Positions 1 to 8,462 of a stretch of 64,000 nucleotides of DNA are shown one piece after another. The stretch is from Lactobacillus paragasseri (GTDB lineage Bacteria > Bacillota > Bacilli > Lactobacillales > Lactobacillaceae). The notes below the pieces were generated by a model. The model worked only from the letters and a program-made list of their open reading frames with translations, was not told the DNA's origin and did no database searches. Both the position numbers and the translations under genes were made by a program. The number at the start of each line of letters is the position of its first letter. Position 1 is the first letter of the stretch. The DNA lies in assembly GCF_003584685.1 (NCBI RefSeq), contig NZ_AP018549.1, positions 372,001-436,000 of the forward strand, written 5' to 3'.

Positions 1-1
1 T

Positions 2-1261
2 GATTTTTATCATCGTTATCCAGAAGACTTAAAATTGGCCCATAATCTGGGGCTAAATGCAGTTCGTATATCAATTGCTTGGACTCGTATTTTCCCTAAT
101 GGTTATGTAACGAACAAGCCAAATGAAGCAGGGGTTAAATACTATCATCGACTTTTTCATGAATGCTTAAAAAATAATTTAGTACCATATGTAACACTAC
201 ATCATTTTGACAGCCCTAAGACTTTGTTTGATCAAGGTGATTGGCTTAATAGAGAAATGATCAATGAATTTGTAAAATATGCAGACTTTTGTTTTCAAGA
301 ATTCGCCGAGGTTGATAATTGGTTTACGATTAACGAATTGATTTCATTAGCTATGTGTCAGTATATTCAAGGCACTTTTCCCCCTAATAAGTTATTTGAT
401 GTTTCTGATGCAATTCAGGCTCAGCATAATGAATTAGTAGCACATGCAAAAGTAGTTAATCTCTTTAAAGCTAAAGGATATAAGGGACGAATTGGGTTAA
501 TTCATGTGATTCAACCTGTTTATCCAGCAACAAATTCAGAAGCAGATCGACATGCAGCTGATTTAAGAGATGCATTTATGAATCGCTTTTTATTAGATGG
601 AACCTTATTAGGTTTTTATTCTGATCGAACGCAGCATTTAATTAAGGAAATTTTAGTTGCAAATAATGCTGAATTAAAGATTCTTCCTGAAGATCTTGAG
701 ATTCTCAAACAGGCAAGTAAGCAGAATGATATGCTGGGGATTAATTATTATCAAAATCAAACCGTTGCTAGTTATGAAGGACCAAGTGAAACTTATCATA
801 ACGGTAATGGAAAAAAAGGCAGTAGTATTTTTGCCTTTCATGGAGTTGGTAAAGATGTGCGAAATCCCGCTATTCCGACAACAGATTGGGACTGGAATAT
901 ATATCCTGAAGGGCTATATGACGTACTAAAGAGAATAGAACACGATTATCCTGACTATCCTGTGATCTATATAACTGAAAATGGAATGGGTGCAAAAGAA
1001 GCGTGGGATAGTTCGAAACAGTATCTTGATGATGATTACCGAATTGATTTTATTGACCAACATTTGGCAGCTATCTTAAAGGCTCGAAATGAAGGAGTTA
1101 ATGTGCAAGGATATTTCCTTTGGTCTTTACAAGATCAATTTTCATGGTCAAATGGCTATAATAAACGTTACGGCTTAATTTATGTGGATTTCGCTAGTCA
1201 AGATAGGCATTTAAAAAGAAGCGCCTTGTGGTTTAAGGCCCTAAGTAAGACTATGCAATAA
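2..1261 (+). CDS. 6-phospho-beta-galactosidase/glucosidase (GH1), 5' partial
   Basis: Glycoside hydrolase family 1 enzyme that hydrolyses 6-phosphorylated beta-glycosides delivered by a PTS, in the cytoplasm. The frame is open from base 2, so the start codon lies upstream of the window; the first in-window start-like codon (TTG at 35) is internal to the conserved N-terminal barrel. The acid/base Glu is in TINEL (codon 335-337) and the nucleophile Glu in ITENG (codon 976-978). Near the C-terminus SWSNGYNKRYG keeps the Ser, Lys and Tyr that bind the substrate phosphate in LacG-type enzymes, so a phospho-sugar substrate is likely. DWDWNIYPEGLYD also resembles the LacG branch. Galactoside versus glucoside preference cannot be decided here. 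Confidence 0.9.
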   Translation, partial: DFYHRYPEDLKLAHNLGLNAVRISIAWTRIFPNGYVTNKPNEAGVKYYHRLFHECLKNNLVPYVTLHHFDSPKTLFDQGDWLNREMINEFVKYADFCFQEFAEVDNWFTINELISLAMCQYIQGTFPPNKLFDVSDAIQAQHNELVAHAKVVNLFKAKGYKGRIGLIHVIQPVYPATNSEADRHAADLRDAFMNRFLLDGTLLGFYSDRTQHLIKEILVANNAELKILPEDLEILKQASKQNDMLGINYYQNQTVASYEGPSETYHNGNGKKGSSIFAFHGVGKDVRNPAIPTTDWDWNIYPEGLYDVLKRIEHDYPDYPVIYITENGMGAKEAWDSSKQYLDDDYRIDFIDQHLAAILKARNEGVNVQGYFLWSLQDQFSWSNGYNKRYGLIYVDFASQDRHLKRSALWFKALSKTMQ

Positions 1262-1310
1262 TAATTTTTTAACAGATAAGAAATTATCGTTCCGAAACTA
1301 AGCACAACTT

Positions 1311-1319
1311 TGCTATACT
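1311..1319 (+). promoter_or_regulatory. Extended -10 promoter of the sigma-factor gene
   Basis: TGC-TATACT is a TG-extended -10 element about 90 bases before the sigma-like gene at 1407. No convincing -35 was seen, which fits an extended -10 promoter. Downstream a strong AAAGGAGG ribosome site (about 1388-1395) precedes the ATG. Confidence 0.45.
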
Positions 1320-1406
1320 TGTATCCCATAAACATTCGTTCCCTTAGAAAGGATTCATTCTTTTTTTATTCTGATTATCAAATAGAAAAAGGAGGAATTT
1401 CCTGAG

Positions 1407-1964
1407 ATGGAAAAAGTGAATGAAGTTTACTTGATTAGAAGGGTGAAAGAAAAGCAAGATATGAAGGCTTTACATGAGCTTTTGGATCGCTACCGGCCTT
1501 TAATCAATGGCGCTAAAATGAATTTTTTCATTCGTAATTTTGATAACGATGACTGGGAACAAGAAGCGTTAATTATGTGTTATCAGAGTTGCTGCACATA
1601 TGATGAAGATCGAGCAGATAATTTTGGTGCCTACTATCGAACGAAATTCTATAATCATTTAAGATCGCTTTTAAGGTATGAACTAGCCCAAAAAAGGACC
1701 GCTTTTACTAAATCAATTTCTTACGACAATGTAGTGCAGAAAAATTTAATTAAAGAAGAAGTCGAAGAAATGCATATCACGCCTCGAAAAGAAATGTATC
1801 AAAAGTTTATTAAAAAGCTTTCTGATAAAGAAGTAATTGCTCTAAAAGTTTTTTTAGGAGAATTAACGATCGAAGAGGCAAGTCAGAAAACAAAATATAG
1901 CCGTTATCAATTATTGCAAGCAAAGGCTCGCTGCAAAGCAAAAATGCGAAAAGAATTGTTTTAA
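1407..1964 (+). CDS. ComX/SigH-like sigma-70 family factor
   Basis: A 185-residue RNA polymerase sigma factor of the SigH/ComX type. The N-terminal half (LHELLDRYRPLINGA through DWEQEALIMCYQSC and the Phe/Tyr-rich FGAYYRTKFYNHLRSL) matches the region 2 pattern; the C-terminal 50 residues (LSDKEVIALKVFLGELTIEE...YSRYQLLQAK) look like a region 4 helix-turn-helix. The length is normal for ComX-like factors. An AAAGGAGG site lies about 10 bases before the ATG. In Bacillus, sigH sits directly before rpmG-secE-nusG; here those genes lie 14 kb away. In lactobacilli such factors are linked to competence genes, but whether this strain is competent is unknown. Function by family, target genes not visible here. 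Confidence 0.8.
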   Translation: MEKVNEVYLIRRVKEKQDMKALHELLDRYRPLINGAKMNFFIRNFDNDDWEQEALIMCYQSCCTYDEDRADNFGAYYRTKFYNHLRSLLRYELAQKRTAFTKSISYDNVVQKNLIKEEVEEMHITPRKEMYQKFIKKLSDKEVIALKVFLGELTIEEASQKTKYSRYQLLQAKARCKAKMRKELF

Positions 1965-2031
1965 ATTCGCATAGAGGTGATAAAAAGACTATAATAATAT
2001 TTGTAGAATTTATTTAGGAGGTAATTTTAAG

Positions 2032-2250
2032 ATGGCAGATGAAGTTATTAAGACAGAATTGTTAGACCGTCACATGAAGGAAGTTTTTGATTGGAGCGAC
2101 TCTGACATCCCTGTTAGAGATGCACTATGGGACTACTTTATGGAAAAGAATGGTAGAGATACCATGAAGACGGAAAGTGACATGCTTCCGTTCTTGAAAG
2201 ACTCTGACGATAAGATCGAAGCCTTCGTCAACGAAAATCTTAAGAAGTAA
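2032..2250 (+). CDS. Small acidic conserved hypothetical protein (72 aa)
   Basis: A 72-residue protein beginning [14 protein letters not shown], soluble and acidic, with no signal peptide or membrane segment. A textbook AGGAGG site precedes the ATG, followed by a double-hairpin terminator, so it appears to be a real, separately transcribed gene. It contains several Asp/Glu-rich stretches and a C-terminal [14 protein letters not shown] helix. I do not recognise a family with a known function. It follows the sigma-factor gene by 67 bases and could be cotranscribed with it. Confidence 0.7.
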   Translation: MADEVIKTELLDRHMKEVFDWSDSDIPVRDALWDYFMEKNGRDTMKTESDMLPFLKDSDDKIEAFVNENLKK

Positions 2251-2280
2251 CATCACCTAAAAACAATAATTCTACGCACC

Positions 2281-2336
2281 GTGGTCACGCATTGTTTGAC
2301 CACCAAAGAACAATCTCTAGGGATTGTTCTTTTTTT
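2281..2336 (+). terminator. Tandem hairpins with T-run
   Basis: Hairpin one is GTGGTCA (2281-2287) with TGACCAC (2297-2303). Hairpin two is AGAACAATC (2307-2315) with GATTGTTCT (2322-2330), followed by six T. The second is an intrinsic terminator for the 72-aa gene; a longer reading of the gluconokinase frame would run through it, which supports the later start at 2373. Confidence 0.8.
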
Positions 2337-2372
2337 GTGAGAAAATATATTTTAAAAGAAAGGGGTGGCAGA

Positions 2373-3881
2373 ATGAACTATATTATTGGAATGGATATTG
2401 GAACTACAGCAAGCAAGGGTGTTCTGTACCGAGAAAATGGAGAAATAATTGAAGAATTATCCATACCTTATCCCTTGATTCAGGAAAAAGTAGGCCAAGC
2501 AGAAGAAGATCCGCAAGTAATTTTTGATGCTGTGCAAAAGATTATCTTTGACTTGAGTAAAAATGTTTCAGGAAAAATTAGTGCAATTTCATGGTCGAGT
2601 CAGATGCATAGTCTGATTGGTCTTGGTAAAGATAATCAGTTATTAACCAACAGCATTACTTGGGCAGACAATCGCAGTAAGGATGTTGTAGCTAGAGCAA
2701 AGAAAAGTAGATTAGCTAATAGTATCTATCAACAGACAGGGATGCCACCCCATCCAATGGCTCCTGTATATAAATTGCTGTGGATTCAAGAAGAAATGCC
2801 AGAACTTTTTGCACAGGTGCAAAAGTGGATTGGAATCAAAGAATACATTATCTGGCGTTTAACCGGAAAAATAATGACAGATACAACAATGGCAGCCGGT
2901 ACTGGTTTACTGAACTTAGCTACTTTATCTTGGGATAAAAATTTACTTAAGCAAATTGGCCTAGCAGCAGAAAAATTGCCAGTTTTAGGCCGGCCAGAAG
3001 ATATTTTGGGAAGAGTATTGCCTGAGTATGTGCAAAAATTAAACTTAAATTCTGAAACCAAAATTATTTTAGGAGCAAGTGACGGGTACTTATCAACAAT
3101 TGGAGTTGGCGTTTTAGACGAGAAGTCATTTGCTTTAAATGTAGGCACTTCTGGAGCTGTGAGAGTAATTGCACCTGAAGCAGTAGTGGATTCAGAAAAT
3201 CGATTTTTCTGCTATCCTGTTGATAAAAAACATTATTTATTGGGTGGACCGGTAAATAATGGTGGCATCGTGTTTGAATGGGCTAGAAAAACTATTTTCG
3301 GTCCTGATCAGACAGCTGAAGATTTTATCAATGTGGCAGAAAGTGTCCCTGCTGGAAGCAATGGGTTGATCTTTCATCCTTACTTGGGCGGAGAGCGGGC
3401 TCCAATTTGGAATGCCCAGGCGCGTGGATCTTTTATTGGACTCACTAGAAATCACACTAAGCCGCAAATGGCACGCAGTGTTTTAGAAGGAATTGTTTTT
3501 AATCTTTTGGGTGCAGCTAGAGGCTTATGTGAAAAAATTGGTGAACCAGAGGCACTAAGAGTGACTGGTGGTTTTGTAAAGAGTGATTTTGTGAGACAGC
3601 TAATTGCCGATATTTTTAATTTGCCAGTAATTATAATTAAAAATGACCAAAGCGGAACTTTAGCAGCAATGTTTTTGGCACAAGTGGGGATGAAAAGAGA
3701 AGCAAATTTAGAAAAGATTGTTAAGAAGATTGATGAGAGTAAGGTCTATTTCCCTAATCCGAAAAATGTAGCAGTATATCAAGATATAATTCCAATTTAT
3801 CGTGAAGTTGAACATGATTTGGATCAAAGCTACGAAAAAATCGCGAGCTTTCAGGAAAAATACCCTAAATTGTTTGAATAA
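2373..3881 (+). CDS. gntK: Gluconokinase (FGGY family)
   Basis: A 502-residue carbohydrate kinase that phosphorylates D-gluconate to 6-phosphogluconate for the pentose-phosphate route. The FGGY N-terminal ATPase motif is GMDIGTTASKGVLY; GASDGYLSTIGVG and NVGTSGAVR are the adenosine/phosphate motifs, and GGERAPIWNAQARG and VTGGFVKSDF are typical of the C-terminal domain. Overall similarity, from memory, is to Bacillus GntK (about 513 aa). The ATG at 2373 is chosen because AGGGGTGG at 2361-2368 is correctly placed; an upstream in-frame start would cross the preceding terminator. It stands alone, without a linked gluconate permease. Xylulokinase is the alternative family member. Confidence 0.8.
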   Translation: MNYIIGMDIGTTASKGVLYRENGEIIEELSIPYPLIQEKVGQAEEDPQVIFDAVQKIIFDLSKNVSGKISAISWSSQMHSLIGLGKDNQLLTNSITWADNRSKDVVARAKKSRLANSIYQQTGMPPHPMAPVYKLLWIQEEMPELFAQVQKWIGIKEYIIWRLTGKIMTDTTMAAGTGLLNLATLSWDKNLLKQIGLAAEKLPVLGRPEDILGRVLPEYVQKLNLNSETKIILGASDGYLSTIGVGVLDEKSFALNVGTSGAVRVIAPEAVVDSENRFFCYPVDKKHYLLGGPVNNGGIVFEWARKTIFGPDQTAEDFINVAESVPAGSNGLIFHPYLGGERAPIWNAQARGSFIGLTRNHTKPQMARSVLEGIVFNLLGAARGLCEKIGEPEALRVTGGFVKSDFVRQLIADIFNLPVIIIKNDQSGTLAAMFLAQVGMKREANLEKIVKKIDESKVYFPNPKNVAVYQDIIPIYREVEHDLDQSYEKIASFQEKYPKLFE

Positions 3882-3884
3882 AGT

Positions 3885-3925
3885 AAAATGATCACCTAGT
3901 TTAAGTACTAAGTGATCATTTTTTT
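3885..3925. terminator. Bidirectional terminator between convergent genes
   Basis: AAAATGATCAC (3885-3895) pairs with GTGATCATTTT (3912-3922), with T-runs on both strands. It separates gluconokinase (+) from the AraC regulator (-). Confidence 0.85.
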
Positions 3926-3927
3926 GT

Positions 3928-4764
3928 TTACTTATTTTTGAATTGAATGGGCGACATGTCATAAATCTTATAGAAAGAATTATAAAGATTTCGATATGTT
4001 TTAAAACCGGTTTTAACTGCAATTTTTTCTAATGGTAGTGAAGTTGAGCGAATTAATTCAATTGATTTGTTAATTCTAATAATTCTAAGTAAGTTTGAAA
4101 AAGAAACACCTAAATTTTCGTTAATTAAACGAGAAGTGTAATAAGTCGAATAAGAAAAGTGTTGTGCAATATCATTTAAGGTTAAATCAGAAGTATAACT
4201 CTTTTCTAAATAACTTAGAGTTTTTGTAATGAAGCTAATTCGATTATTAGAGTATGAATTAACATTGTCTTGAGCATAGAATTGTACCAATAAACGGATA
4301 ATTCTTGTGACATTGGTTAAAATCATTAAATTTTTAACTATACCTTTGGATTGAAAAGTTTCTCGGAGAGTTAAAGTTTGGGACATATTTTTAATTAGTT
4401 CGGCATCACTATCTTGTTTTTGCTTAGTCGAGTTTGCGGAAAAAGTAAACTGATTGTAAAAAGAATTACTTGTAACGTATGAAAGAAAGGAGAAAGGAAG
4501 TTGAATACATAGAATGTGATTTTCTATTGGACTCTTTGAGGTGTGTATTTCGTAAGGATTAATAACAATGAAGTCATTCTTTTTTAGCAGATATGATTGA
4601 TTTTTTACTGTAACTTGTAATTCTCCAGATTCACAATATAAAATTTCTGTACTTTGATGCCAATGAAGTGGGATCACACGAGCAAGATTATGGGCATGAA
4701 AACTAAAAAGTTTAAATGGGAGCTGAGGATTATTTTGAATATATTCGTGCGAAATATGATGCAT
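3928..4764 (-). CDS. AraC-family transcriptional regulator
   Basis: A 278-residue regulator. The N-terminal half is a cupin-like sugar-sensing domain (HWHQSTEILYCESGELQV, then ...INPYEIHTS). The C-terminal 100 residues hold two helix-turn-helix units, first LTLNDIAQHFSYSTYYTSRLI and second LPLEKIAVKTGFKTYRNLYN, ending DMSPIQFKN. The ATG at 4764 is chosen because AAAGGAG lies 9 bases upstream; an in-frame TTG at 4806 has no ribosome site. It is divergent from the PTS IIC/GH3 operon, so by position it most likely regulates that operon in response to the imported beta-glucoside. The ligand is unknown. Confidence 0.88.
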   Translation of the reverse strand: MHHISHEYIQNNPQLPFKLFSFHAHNLARVIPLHWHQSTEILYCESGELQVTVKNQSYLLKKNDFIVINPYEIHTSKSPIENHILCIQLPFSFLSYVTSNSFYNQFTFSANSTKQKQDSDAELIKNMSQTLTLRETFQSKGIVKNLMILTNVTRIIRLLVQFYAQDNVNSYSNNRISFITKTLSYLEKSYTSDLTLNDIAQHFSYSTYYTSRLINENLGVSFSNLLRIIRINKSIELIRSTSLPLEKIAVKTGFKTYRNLYNSFYKIYDMSPIQFKNK

Positions 4765-4849
4765 AGCTTGATACTCCTTTGAATTGTAAATACTTTGAAA
4801 TGACAAATATTTACATATTTTTCTATATTTATTTGTATTTTAACATTTT

Positions 4850-4863
4850 AGAAAGCGCTTTAA
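4850..4863 (+). promoter_or_regulatory. Candidate catabolite-responsive element (cre)
   Basis: AGAAAGCGCTTTAA matches the core of the CcpA cre consensus TGWAANCGNTNWCA except at the outermost bases. It lies 38 bases before the PTS IIC start, in the AraC/PTS divergent region, a sensible place for glucose repression. Confidence 0.5.
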
Positions 4864-4900
4864 TATAGTAGCTGAAGAGTGAATTTGGAGGTCTATCAAC

Positions 4901-6157
4901 ATGAAAAAGAAAGTCATAGCATTTTTTAATCGATTGCAACCTATTTTTGGAAGGTTAGGAAATAACAAATATTTACAAGCTATTATGGGCGCTATGATGG
5001 CAACATTAGGACCTATGATTTTAGGGTCGTTAGCAACTCTAATAGCTGTATACGCTGGTAAATGGGGATTAAAACCATTAGCTAAAATCATGGGATTTGT
5101 TAATACAGCGACAATAGGTGCGATTGCACTCTATGTAGCTTTTTTGATGGCTAAGCATATTGCACATATGGTATTGCAAGAAAGTGATGATGGCACTAAT
5201 GCGGGGATAGTATCATTAATGTGTTTTTTGATTATTACTCCATTAACTAGTTTAAAGAGCGTAACTGTAATACCAACAACTTGGCTTGGATCAGATGGAT
5301 TGTTTTCAGCAATTATCGTCGGACTAATTGTCGGGAGATCATATGCTTATATGAAGCAACATAATTGGACGATCAAAATGCCCGCTGGAGTCCCACCAAT
5401 GGTATCGAACACTTTTGCTGGACTAGTACCAGCATTATTAATTGGTTTGTTCTTTATTTTAGTTGCATTTGGATTCAGCTTGACGCCATTTGGTAGTTTT
5501 CATCAATTGATATTTACGATGATTGAGGCTCCTTTACAACACTTAGGTGGATCATTCGGAGCAATGATTTTAATTTGTTTAATTGAACAATTAGTATGGT
5601 TCTTTGGCATTCACGGAACTAGCGTCATTGTTCCAATGGTGATGCCGATTTGGATGTCATTGGATATGCAAAACTTAACTGCTTACCAGGCAGGTAAGAA
5701 TGTGCCACACATCTATGGAAATGCATTTTTTAATATTTATACATGGGGTGGTACTGCTCTGGGATTAGTATTACTAATGCTATTTTTTGCTAAAAGTAAA
5801 AGATTCAAAACTCTGGGTAAAGTTGCAATAATTCCAGCTTTATTCGGAATTACTGAACCAGTTATTTTTGGTACACCATTAGTTTTAAACTTCGATTTCT
5901 TTGTTCCATTTATTACTAACAATGCAATTGCTGTTATGATTGCTGGTTTATGTACAAAGCTCGGCTTAGTAGCAAGGTGTACTGGGGCACAACCAGTGTT
6001 TGGATTGCCTTTAGGCTTTCATGCTTTATTAGGTGGTCATATTTCGATCGTAGTTTTAGTATTAATAATTCAATTAATAATTTCACCACTTTTATGGTAT
6101 CCATGGTTTAAGATGGCAGATAATAAAGCAGCAGCTGAAGAAAGTAGTAAGAATTAA
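4901..6157 (+). CDS. PTS EIIC permease, lactose/cellobiose family
   Basis: A 418-residue integral membrane permease of the Lac/cellobiose PTS family with about ten hydrophobic segments. FFGIHGTSVIVPMVMPIW and the substrate-site motif GITEPVIFGTP are diagnostic of this EIIC family. It carries no IIA or IIB domain and none is encoded nearby, so it must borrow those subunits from elsewhere. GGAGG precedes the ATG. It is 18 bases upstream of a GH3 beta-glucosidase and divergent from an AraC regulator; the three probably form one beta-glucoside utilisation locus. Exact sugar not determinable. Confidence 0.9.
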   Translation: MKKKVIAFFNRLQPIFGRLGNNKYLQAIMGAMMATLGPMILGSLATLIAVYAGKWGLKPLAKIMGFVNTATIGAIALYVAFLMAKHIAHMVLQESDDGTNAGIVSLMCFLIITPLTSLKSVTVIPTTWLGSDGLFSAIIVGLIVGRSYAYMKQHNWTIKMPAGVPPMVSNTFAGLVPALLIGLFFILVAFGFSLTPFGSFHQLIFTMIEAPLQHLGGSFGAMILICLIEQLVWFFGIHGTSVIVPMVMPIWMSLDMQNLTAYQAGKNVPHIYGNAFFNIYTWGGTALGLVLLMLFFAKSKRFKTLGKVAIIPALFGITEPVIFGTPLVLNFDFFVPFITNNAIAVMIAGLCTKLGLVARCTGAQPVFGLPLGFHALLGGHISIVVLVLIIQLIISPLLWYPWFKMADNKAAAEESSKN

Positions 6158-6175
6158 GCTAGAAGAGATAAAGTT

Positions 6176-8392
6176 ATGAAACAAAAGGAATTAAAAGCAT
6201 TATTAGATGATATGAGTCTTGATGAAAAAATTGGTCAGTTAGTTCAATTATCAGGAGAATTTTTACAAGCTAATGATATTTCTTATGGCCCTCGAGAAAA
6301 GTTAGGCATTACAAAAGAAACTGTTAATTTGATTGGTTCTGTACTAAATGTAGCTGGAGCAAAAGCAACTAGAAAAGTGCAAGATATGCAGATGAGAGTA
6401 CAGCCACATCATATTCCAGTCTTGTTTATGTCAGATGTTATTTATGGGTATAAAACGGTATACCCAATTCCTTTAGGTTTGGGAGCTACCTGGAATCCAA
6501 AATTAGTTGAAAATGCATTTCAAAAAGCTGCTAATGAAGCAAGTGCAGCAGGAATTCAAGTAGCGTATGCCCCGATGATAGATGTAGTACATGATGCAAG
6601 ATGGGGCAGAGTTTTAGAATCGCCAGGAGAAGATCCATATTTAAATTCAGTTTATGCTAAAAGCATGGTAAATGGATTTCAGAAAAAATTAGGAGAAAAG
6701 CAAGGAGTGGTGTCTTGCTTTAAGCATTATGCAGCTTACGGAGATGTTGAATCTGGTAGAGAATATAATACAGTAGATATGTCTCTTAGTAATCTATTTC
6801 AAAATTATTTACCGCCTTATAAAGCTGCTGTTAAGGCTGGAGCCAAGATGGCTATGACTTCTTTAGCTTCTTTAAATGGTGTTCCATCAACTGCTGATAA
6901 ATGGTTATTAGACACAGTATTAAGAAGAGAATGGGGATTTAAAGGCATAATTATTTCTGATTATGCTTCTATTTACGAATTAATTAAACATGGCTTTGCA
7001 GGAAACATTGAGCAGGCCGCAAAAAAGGCGATTAATGCTGGTGTTGACATTGACATGAAGTCGCCATGTTATGCAAAAGGGCTAAAGTCTCTAGTTACTG
7101 ACGGTAAACTTGATGAAGAAAAAATCAATCAAGCAACGTGGCGAATCTTGTGTTTGAAGAATGAATTAGGATTATTTGAAAATCCATACTTTGGTATAAG
7201 TGAAGAAAAAGAAAGTAATAAAAATGTTTCATTATCTAATAGAAAATTAGCAAGAAAGTTGGCAACTGAATCTTTAGTATTGCTTAAGAATAAGAATGGA
7301 GCACTACCATTACATAAAGAAGAAAAGGCTGTACTCATTGGGCCTTATGCCGATAATCATCAATTGTTAGGCATGTGGGCTATTCATGGAAATTCACAAG
7401 ATACGGTTTCTATTTTGGAGGGAATGCAAAAATATAATCCAGATATTAAAGTGGCGAAAGGCACAGATATAAATAGAAATCGTCATCTTTTTGAAGAAAT
7501 GGGATTCTTTTCTGAAAAACAAATTGATCAGCTGGTCTCTGCTCCAGAAGTAGAGAAAGAAAATAACCAAGAAGCCCTTAAATTGGCTGCCGGAGCTGAT
7601 ACCGTAGTTCTTGCACTAGGTGAAAATTCGCTTGAATCTGGAGAAGCAGGTGCTAAGACAAATTTATGTTTACCAGATAACCAGCTTAAATTAATTAAAG
7701 ATATTTCTAAATTAGGAAAGAGAATTGTTGTCTTGGTAATTAGTGGTAGACCTCTGGTTTTAACTAATATTGTTGATAAAGTAGACGCGATAATTGAATG
7801 TTGGTTTCCAGGTACTGAGGGAGGAAATGCAATCGCTGATGTTCTTTTTGGTAAAGAAAATCCCTCAGGTAGGTTGTCAATGACTTTCCCATATGATGTG
7901 GGGCAAGAACCGATTTACTATAATCATTTTTCAACTGGCAGACCATACCATGGTTCACAACATAAGGGACGGTTTGTATCAAAGTATTTAGATGCTCCTG
8001 TTGATCCTTTATATCCATTTGGGTATGGCTTATCTTATGGAAAGACCAAGATAAAAAACATAGAATTAAGTAACAAGTATTTTAAACAAAATGGAAAGGT
8101 AAAAGTAAAAGTTAATTTAGAGAATACAAGCGATTGGGATCAAAAAGAGGTAATCCAATTATATATTCATGATAAAGTTGCAGGTTTAGTTCAGCCGGTA
8201 AAGAGATTGATAGACTTTACAAAGGTGGATATTAAAAGGCATTCAGAAGAAGAAGTTTCTTTTGAAATTTCACCTAATCAATTAGCTTACTTTGATAACA
8301 CTGGAAAGGAAGTAGTAGAAAAAGGAGAATTTGATATTTTTGTAGGTAAAAATTCGATGGAATGTTTATCTACAAAACTAGAATTAATCTAA
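6176..8392 (+). CDS. Beta-glucosidase, glycoside hydrolase family 3
   Basis: A 738-residue cytoplasmic GH3 enzyme (no signal peptide). The N-terminal barrel shows RWGRVLESPGEDPYL, CFKHYAAYGD and IIISDYASI; the Asp in SDY (about residue 262, codon 6959-6961) is the expected nucleophile. The C-terminal half holds the alpha/beta sandwich (VVLALGE...ESGEAG) and a fibronectin-like domain (YPFGYGLSYG onward). It follows the EIIC gene by 18 bases, with a weak ribosome site. GH3 enzymes usually act on unphosphorylated beta-glucosides, whereas PTS imports phosphorylated ones, so the pairing is odd. Gentiobiose- or sophorose-like substrates are possible. Confidence 0.88.
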   Translation: MKQKELKALLDDMSLDEKIGQLVQLSGEFLQANDISYGPREKLGITKETVNLIGSVLNVAGAKATRKVQDMQMRVQPHHIPVLFMSDVIYGYKTVYPIPLGLGATWNPKLVENAFQKAANEASAAGIQVAYAPMIDVVHDARWGRVLESPGEDPYLNSVYAKSMVNGFQKKLGEKQGVVSCFKHYAAYGDVESGREYNTVDMSLSNLFQNYLPPYKAAVKAGAKMAMTSLASLNGVPSTADKWLLDTVLRREWGFKGIIISDYASIYELIKHGFAGNIEQAAKKAINAGVDIDMKSPCYAKGLKSLVTDGKLDEEKINQATWRILCLKNELGLFENPYFGISEEKESNKNVSLSNRKLARKLATESLVLLKNKNGALPLHKEEKAVLIGPYADNHQLLGMWAIHGNSQDTVSILEGMQKYNPDIKVAKGTDINRNRHLFEEMGFFSEKQIDQLVSAPEVEKENNQEALKLAAGADTVVLALGENSLESGEAGAKTNLCLPDNQLKLIKDISKLGKRIVVLVISGRPLVLTNIVDKVDAIIECWFPGTEGGNAIADVLFGKENPSGRLSMTFPYDVGQEPIYYNHFSTGRPYHGSQHKGRFVSKYLDAPVDPLYPFGYGLSYGKTKIKNIELSNKYFKQNGKVKVKVNLENTSDWDQKEVIQLYIHDKVAGLVQPVKRLIDFTKVDIKRHSEEEVSFEISPNQLAYFDNTGKEVVEKGEFDIFVGKNSMECLSTKLELI

Positions 8393-8421
8393 TTTAAATA
8401 TGCACTTTCTTAATTTGAAAG

Positions 8422-8459
8422 AAAAACTTCTGAAGTTTATAATTCTTCAGAAGTTTTTT
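8422..8459. terminator. Bidirectional terminator
   Basis: AAAAACTTCTGAAG (8422-8435) pairs with CTTCAGAAGTTTTT (8445-8458). It ends both the GH3 operon (+) and the convergent glycerate kinase (-). Confidence 0.85.
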
Positions 8460-8462
8460 AAT

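Noticed and set aside
3708-4022. Minus-strand 104-aa frame over the end of gntK and start of araC
   Set aside because: It spans a strong bidirectional terminator and overlaps two well supported genes; low-quality composition.
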